Origin: Bacteroidia bacterium
GTDB lineage: Bacteria > Bacteroidota > Bacteroidia > UKL13-3
Assembly: GCA_020049855.1 (NCBI GenBank)
Contig: JAGVLJ010000035.1
Coordinates: 1 to 48,904 of the forward strand
DNA: 48,904 nt
Direction of reading: 5' to 3'
Within the stretch, counting starts at the first letter, position 1. Every line of letters starts with the position of its first letter. The notes under the pieces were generated by a model. It was not told the origin of the DNA. It searched no databases and saw only the letters and a program-made list of their open reading frames with translations. Position numbers and translations under genes: made by a program. This document shows, one piece after another, positions 44,822-48,904 of the stretch.

Positions 44822-46825
44822 ATGAAAAGAGTTTATTCCTGTTTATTATTCTTTTTACTCCTTGGTGGTATTTGTTTTGCTCAGGATATTAAGCGTGCCA
44901 ATGTGTGGTATTTTGGTTACAATGCCGGGTTGGATTTTAACTTTCCGACTCCGATTAAATTACTTAATGGGCAAATAAATTCAGTAGAAGCAGCAGCAGC
45001 GATTTCTGATACAAACGGTGTATTACTATTCTATTCTGATGGAAGAAATGTTTGGAACAAAACCCATCAGCTTATGGCCAATGGCACGGGACTTTTAGCG
45101 GATCAGTCATCTACGCAGGGAGTAATTATAGTTCCTAAGCCGGGTTCAAGCAATCTTTACTATATATTTACTACAAGTCAGGGTAATCCTTGTTACTATA
45201 ATATTGTTGACTTGAATTTTGATGGAGGCAAAGGTGATATAATAGCAAAGAATATTATTCTAACAGGGAATACGACTGAAAAAATTTCAGTTGCAAAGCA
45301 TAGTAATGGGAAGGACTACTGGATAGTCACGCATGAGTATAATGGCAACCGTTTTTATAGTTTCTTACTAAATGATAAAGGAATTATAGATTGTCCTGTA
45401 ATAAGCAGTATTGGTACAATATACAATGGATCCGTACATGCTGCTGGACAAATGAAATTTAGTGCTAACAGTAGTAAATTGGCGGTTGCAACATGGGGAG
45501 GTAATACTGTAGAGGTATTTCAGTTTAATACAAGTACTGGAGTTTTGTCTAACATTATTACATTAGGTAATTTATTTGTTCCCTATGGAGTAGAGTTTTC
45601 AACGAGTAATAACTTTTTGTACGTGATGGAACGAAGCAAAAAATTATTTCAATATGATTTATTACACAATACTACAGATACAGCAATTAATAACTCAAAA
45701 CAACTAATTTATTTAGCAAATAGCTCGGCAAATATTGTAGCACTTCAAATGGCTGCGGACAATAAAATCTATCTCGCTTTACCAGATTCATTTTATATTG
45801 CTTCAATATCCTACCCAGACTCCTTGGGAAGTGCTTGTGCATTTGATACAAATGCAGTGGATTTATCGCCTAAACGTTCATCTTACGGGTTCCCTTCGTT
45901 TGTTCCAGCTTTCTTCCTCACTGTTCCAATGGATTTTGCCTACTCCTTATTATGTAATGAGCGAAAGGGGATTTTTGTAATAAAGGCAATTTCAACCCCA
46001 CCCTCATTAAATTGGCAGATTAGAAAAATGCCAAATGGGAGTATCACTGCATTTACTACACAATCTGTTAGCTATACCTTTCCTGATTCTGGCTTATATG
46101 AGGTGCGTTTAATAGCCAATAGTGATACGGTCACTAAAACTGTTTTCATTGACGCTCCCATACTCCCGATTACCGATACATTAGGGTGTGGAGTAGACTC
46201 GGTTGTGTTAATAGTTCCCAGCACGTACCGTTGTTTACAATGGGATGATACTTCCGCTTCCGCGTACAGTCGTTCAGTAAAGGCAGGCGGTACTTATTAC
46301 GTGCAAGGATACAATTCAAGTGGTTGTTTAATTACAGATAGTGTTAAAATTCACTTCAGTCCATCGCCTCTCCAACCGACTATAACAAAGATAAATGACA
46401 GTTTGCAAAGCAGTCCGGCATTCCATTATCAATGGCTACTCAATGATACGTTACTGACTGGAGCAACTACGCAAAGTATTAAACCAATAAAAGCGGGTCT
46501 GTATAAAGTATTTGTTACTGACAGCAACGGCTGCTCCAATATGAGTATAGCCTATTCATCTAATGTTGGAGTATTAAACCCATATATCAACGATAACATT
46601 CGCGTCTATCCAAATCCGGCAAGTGATAAACTGTATATAGAATCTTATAGTAAAATATCGGAGGTGAAAATCTATGACATTACCGGGCGAATCGTATTTG
46701 AAAAATCGGCTATTCCCAATTCATCTTTACAAATTAATTGTAACGAATTTCTTAGGGGGATATATTTTATAAAAATTAATTCAAACCTAAACACCTATTA
46801 CTCTCACAAAATAATCATACAATAA
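44822..46825 (+). CDS. Surface-protein paralogue 3: propeller, PKD/Ig-like modules, T9SS sorting domain
   Basis: 667 residues from the ATG at 44822 (a TTG at 44813 falls in the promoter). Signal peptide MKRVYSCLLFFLLLGGICFA, propeller from DIKRANVWYFGYNAGLDF with LLFYSDGRNVWNKTHQLM and STQGVIIVPKPGSSNLYYIF to ~370, then a PKD-like module (WQIRKMPNGSITAFTT, YTFPDSGLYEVRLIANSD), an Ig-like module (LGCGVDSVVLIVPSTYRCLQ), one with FHYQWLLNDTLLTGATTQSI, and a sorting domain from VYPNPASDKLYIES (~592). It lacks the tandem WQD repeats of genes 1 and 2, which explains its shorter length. Its C-terminal modules match gene 4 rather than genes 1 and 2. Confidence 0.87.
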   Translation: MKRVYSCLLFFLLLGGICFAQDIKRANVWYFGYNAGLDFNFPTPIKLLNGQINSVEAAAAISDTNGVLLFYSDGRNVWNKTHQLMANGTGLLADQSSTQGVIIVPKPGSSNLYYIFTTSQGNPCYYNIVDLNFDGGKGDIIAKNIILTGNTTEKISVAKHSNGKDYWIVTHEYNGNRFYSFLLNDKGIIDCPVISSIGTIYNGSVHAAGQMKFSANSSKLAVATWGGNTVEVFQFNTSTGVLSNIITLGNLFVPYGVEFSTSNNFLYVMERSKKLFQYDLLHNTTDTAINNSKQLIYLANSSANIVALQMAADNKIYLALPDSFYIASISYPDSLGSACAFDTNAVDLSPKRSSYGFPSFVPAFFLTVPMDFAYSLLCNERKGIFVIKAISTPPSLNWQIRKMPNGSITAFTTQSVSYTFPDSGLYEVRLIANSDTVTKTVFIDAPILPITDTLGCGVDSVVLIVPSTYRCLQWDDTSASAYSRSVKAGGTYYVQGYNSSGCLITDSVKIHFSPSPLQPTITKINDSLQSSPAFHYQWLLNDTLLTGATTQSIKPIKAGLYKVFVTDSNGCSNMSIAYSSNVGVLNPYINDNIRVYPNPASDKLYIESYSKISEVKIYDITGRIVFEKSAIPNSSLQINCNEFLRGIYFIKINSNLNTYYSHKIIIQ

Positions 46826-46843
46826 CATTTAAAATTTAAGTCT

Positions 46844-46984
46844 ATGAGGAAGACAGTACAAATTGTCTTGATGACCTTGCTTTGTCTTTTTACAACGCAA
46901 TCACAAGCACAAAATGAACCCTGCGGTACAGACCGCATGATGCAGTATTACCGCAGCTTGGACAACAACCAGTTTGATGCATAG
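46844..46984 (+). pseudogene. Truncated 5' fragment of a secreted protein gene
   Basis: 46 codons from the ATG at 46844 to a TAG at 46982. A good signal peptide (RKTVQIVLMTLLCLFTTQSQ, ending AQ) is followed by NEPCGTDRMMQYYRSLDNNQ and FDA, then stop. The CGTD start after the signal resembles the N-terminus of M43-type (pappalysin-like) T9SS metalloproteases, but only ~20 residues remain, so that is a weak guess. It starts 18 bases after gene 3's stop and ends ~107 bases before the second leader copy, so the rest was probably lost when the gene 4 unit arrived. Confidence 0.55.
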
Positions 46985-47090
46985 ATAATCAAGTGAAAGT
47001 GAAATGATAAAAAAATGTTTGTTATATTCAAAAAAAGTTGCTTACTTTGTTAAAGACAAAATAAACAGAAATAAATAAAATAATATTTAA

Positions 47091-47302
47091 GCGTTACTAA
47101 AGTAGTTCCTCTACAATAAAACCGCGAAATTTTAACACGTAGAGGGCAGTTTGAAGTGATGCACCCTGACAGGGTGTGTTCTTCTTCTGTTCAGCTCTAC
47201 GTGGGTGCTTCGCGGTACCTTGTGCAGACTGTCAGTTGGGGTTCACGCCCTTTCTGTTTTGGGACTTTTTTCGTATATTGCTACGTACTAAACAAATTAA
47301 TA
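47091..47302 (+). repeat. Leader element, copy 2 (upstream of surface-protein gene 4)
   Basis: Direct repeat of 39004-39214. The hairpin (47121-47216) is even better paired here: ACCGCGAA with TTCGCGGT, CACGTAGAG (47136-47144) with CTCTACGTG (47195-47203) without mismatch, and inner stem CACCCT-GAC-AGGGTG. Then come the same ~60 bases with the possible TTTC-19-TATATTGC promoter. 47146-47293 matches copy 1 at 144 of 148 bases. The two copies lie 8,087 bases apart in the same orientation. Confidence 0.85.
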
Positions 47303-48904
47303 ATGAAACGGCTGTTCGCTTTCTTCTTCTGCCTATTAACTTTTCAGGGTTTTGCCCAGGATTACAAGCGCACGCTTAACTGGTACTTTGGGGATAGTAT
47401 TGGGATGTCATTTTCTACTAACCCACCTACGTTACTTTCAAAAGGGGGGCTTAGTAAATCTGAAGGTTCAGCTTCTATTTCGGATAGTAATGGACAATTG
47501 TTGTTTTATACAAATGGGGTCACAGTCTGGGATAAAAATAATGGGGTGATGTTAAACGGAACTGGATTAAACGGTCATTGGTCATCAACGCAAGGCTCCG
47601 TTATTGTCCCACAGCCTGATAATGATTCTTTATTCTATATTTTTACAACCGATGCTATGGGACAGGCAAAGGGCTTGCAGTATTCGATAGTAAACATGAA
47701 TGCCAATAATGGTTTGGGTGCAGTTATAGTCAAAAACGTTTTACTGCAAACACCTGTTTGTGAAAAATTAGCCGCTACCAAGCATCAAAATGGGAAGGAT
47801 ATATGGGTTGTAGCTCATGGATTTGGAAGCAATACTTTTTTTGTTTATTTAATAACAAAACAAGGGTTGGTTAATTGTCCGATTATATCTAATTCGGGTT
47901 CAATTCACCCTTCAGCAAATGGTAATAACGCTCAGGGGCAGATGAAATTCTCTGCTGATGGGCACAAAATTGCCGCCACAGTATTTGACTTAAATAATAG
48001 TAAGGTTGATCTCTTTGATTTTGACAATCTGTCAGGAAAACTGTATAATTATATACCTATTAGTAGTGTATTTCTACCGTTTGGAGTTGAATTTTCAGAA
48101 AATGCTCATCACATATTCATTACAACAATTTATAATGAACTATTAACTTATCAGATAAATTTGAGCGGATTATCCGAAATTGAGAACTCAAGAACAGTTT
48201 TAGCAGATTATCCAAATGCTTATTGGATCACAACGCATTTGCAATTGGCCTCAAATTCTAAAATTTACGTTACATTTCCAGACTCTTCCCATTTGGGAGT
48301 AATTAATTATCCTGATTCCGGTCACGCACTAAGCCAATATAATGCGTTTGATGTTAGTGTTAATACTCAAAAAACCAACTACGGGCTACCTAACTTCCTA
48401 AGTTCCTATTTCTACCGTCCAACTTTAGATTTTGTGTACGCATCAAACTGTACATCAAGTATTGCAACCCTTCAGGGCAAAGCAAGTGTTCCTCCTTCTG
48501 AATGGAATTGGAGAGTAAAGCGCTTTTTGAATGGCAACATTGCAAGTTACAATACTCAAAATATTAGTTACACTTTCCCTGATTCTGGCTGGTATGAAGT
48601 GCGACTCATTGCAAACAGTGATACAGTTGTTAAAAATATCTTTATTGACGCACCAATCCTTCCATTGGTTGATACTTTGGGTTGTGGTATGGATTCAGTT
48701 GTTTTAAAAATTCCTGATTCATACCGATGCATACAATGGAGTGATACAGCTGCCTCGCTTTATAACCGTATTATCAAAACAAATGGAACTTATACTCTTC
48801 AGGGGTATAATTCAAATGGATGTTTGATTACAGATAGCATCAGAGTCAATTTTTCCCCTCCGGCCACCAAGCCAATCATTACAAAGATAAATGACAGCCT
48901 GCAA
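47303..48904 (+). CDS. Surface-protein paralogue 4 (3' end outside the window)
   Basis: Open from the ATG at 47303 to the right edge, 534 codons without a stop. Signal peptide MKRLFAFFFCLLTFQGFAQ, close to that of gene 1. The propeller opens DYKRTLNWYFGDSIGMSF with LLFYTNGVTVWDKNNGVM and STQGSVIVPQPDNDSLFYIF and ends near ~370 (NYGLPNFLSSYF). PKD-like and Ig-like modules follow (YTFPDSGWYEVRLIANSD, LGCGMDSVVLKIPDSYRCIQ, FSPPATKPIITKINDSLQ), strongly like gene 3. The T9SS sorting domain is expected beyond the edge but not seen. Propeller identity to gene 1 is only about half by eye, in contrast to the near-identical leaders. Confidence 0.87.
   Translation, partial: MKRLFAFFFCLLTFQGFAQDYKRTLNWYFGDSIGMSFSTNPPTLLSKGGLSKSEGSASISDSNGQLLFYTNGVTVWDKNNGVMLNGTGLNGHWSSTQGSVIVPQPDNDSLFYIFTTDAMGQAKGLQYSIVNMNANNGLGAVIVKNVLLQTPVCEKLAATKHQNGKDIWVVAHGFGSNTFFVYLITKQGLVNCPIISNSGSIHPSANGNNAQGQMKFSADGHKIAATVFDLNNSKVDLFDFDNLSGKLYNYIPISSVFLPFGVEFSENAHHIFITTIYNELLTYQINLSGLSEIENSRTVLADYPNAYWITTHLQLASNSKIYVTFPDSSHLGVINYPDSGHALSQYNAFDVSVNTQKTNYGLPNFLSSYFYRPTLDFVYASNCTSSIATLQGKASVPPSEWNWRVKRFLNGNIASYNTQNISYTFPDSGWYEVRLIANSDTVVKNIFIDAPILPLVDTLGCGMDSVVLKIPDSYRCIQWSDTAASLYNRIIKTNGTYTLQGYNSNGCLITDSIRVNFSPPATKPIITKINDSLQ

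Noticed and set aside
39215-48904. Surface-protein array as an invertible phase-variation locus
   Set aside because: All four paralogues and both leader copies are in the same orientation and no recombinase gene is present, so inversion is not expected; only deletion, duplication or gene conversion would follow from these repeats.

Overview
The window looks like a chromosomal segment of a member of the Bacteroidota. Evidence: several secreted proteins end in type IX secretion (T9SS) type A sorting domains; a CusA pump is fused to its outer-membrane factor; there is a DUF6089 outer-membrane protein and a single-chain E1 alpha/beta 2-oxoacid dehydrogenase; Shine-Dalgarno sites are scarce; and promoters match the Bacteroidota form (TTTG, about 19 bases, TAnnTTTG). 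I cannot place it below phylum. I recognised no tRNA, rRNA, CRISPR array or transposase.

Layout. 1-2.6 kb: end of a heavy-metal RND efflux operon (CusA-OMF fusion, CusB). 2.6-6.3 kb, minus strand: SIMPL protein, P-type cation ATPase and a small STAS/SEC14-like protein. 6.4-19.3 kb: mostly housekeeping and stress genes, namely a UvrD-like helicase/nuclease with a probable Fe-S cluster, a GtrB-like glycosyltransferase, a WG-repeat protein, an alkyltransferase-like protein, a degenerate TrpF-like protein, a Usp/antiporter/TrmB operon, the E1 fusion, an AlkA-type glycosylase and an aldehyde dehydrogenase. 19.4-24.4 kb: two divergent M1 metallopeptidases, the larger apparently fused to an Omp85-like barrel. 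24.4-25.6 kb: about 1.2 kb of gene remnants. 25.6-34.7 kb: DUF6089 protein, L21-L27, prenyl synthase with RNase R, a T9SS cargo protein and a SNF2 ATPase. 34.8-38.7 kb: an envelope-stress-like locus, with an ECF sigma factor, a frameshifted anti-sigma-like gene and dapF on one strand and a divergent HtrA/DegP on the other.

39.0-48.9 kb is the accessory part: four tandem paralogues of a T9SS surface-protein family, all on the plus strand, the last cut by the window edge. Genes 2 and 3 each have a private, divergently transcribed XRE regulator, a palindrome over the expected -33 position and an almost leaderless start. Genes 1 and 4 instead carry a near-identical hairpin-containing upstream element (4 differences in 148 bases), although their coding regions have diverged widely.

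The most interesting points are this two-mode control of a surface-protein array, the M1-Omp85 fusion, the 38-base tandem duplication that breaks the anti-sigma-like gene, and a mirror-symmetric promoter between the sigma factor and HtrA genes. Everything here was read by eye without database searches.
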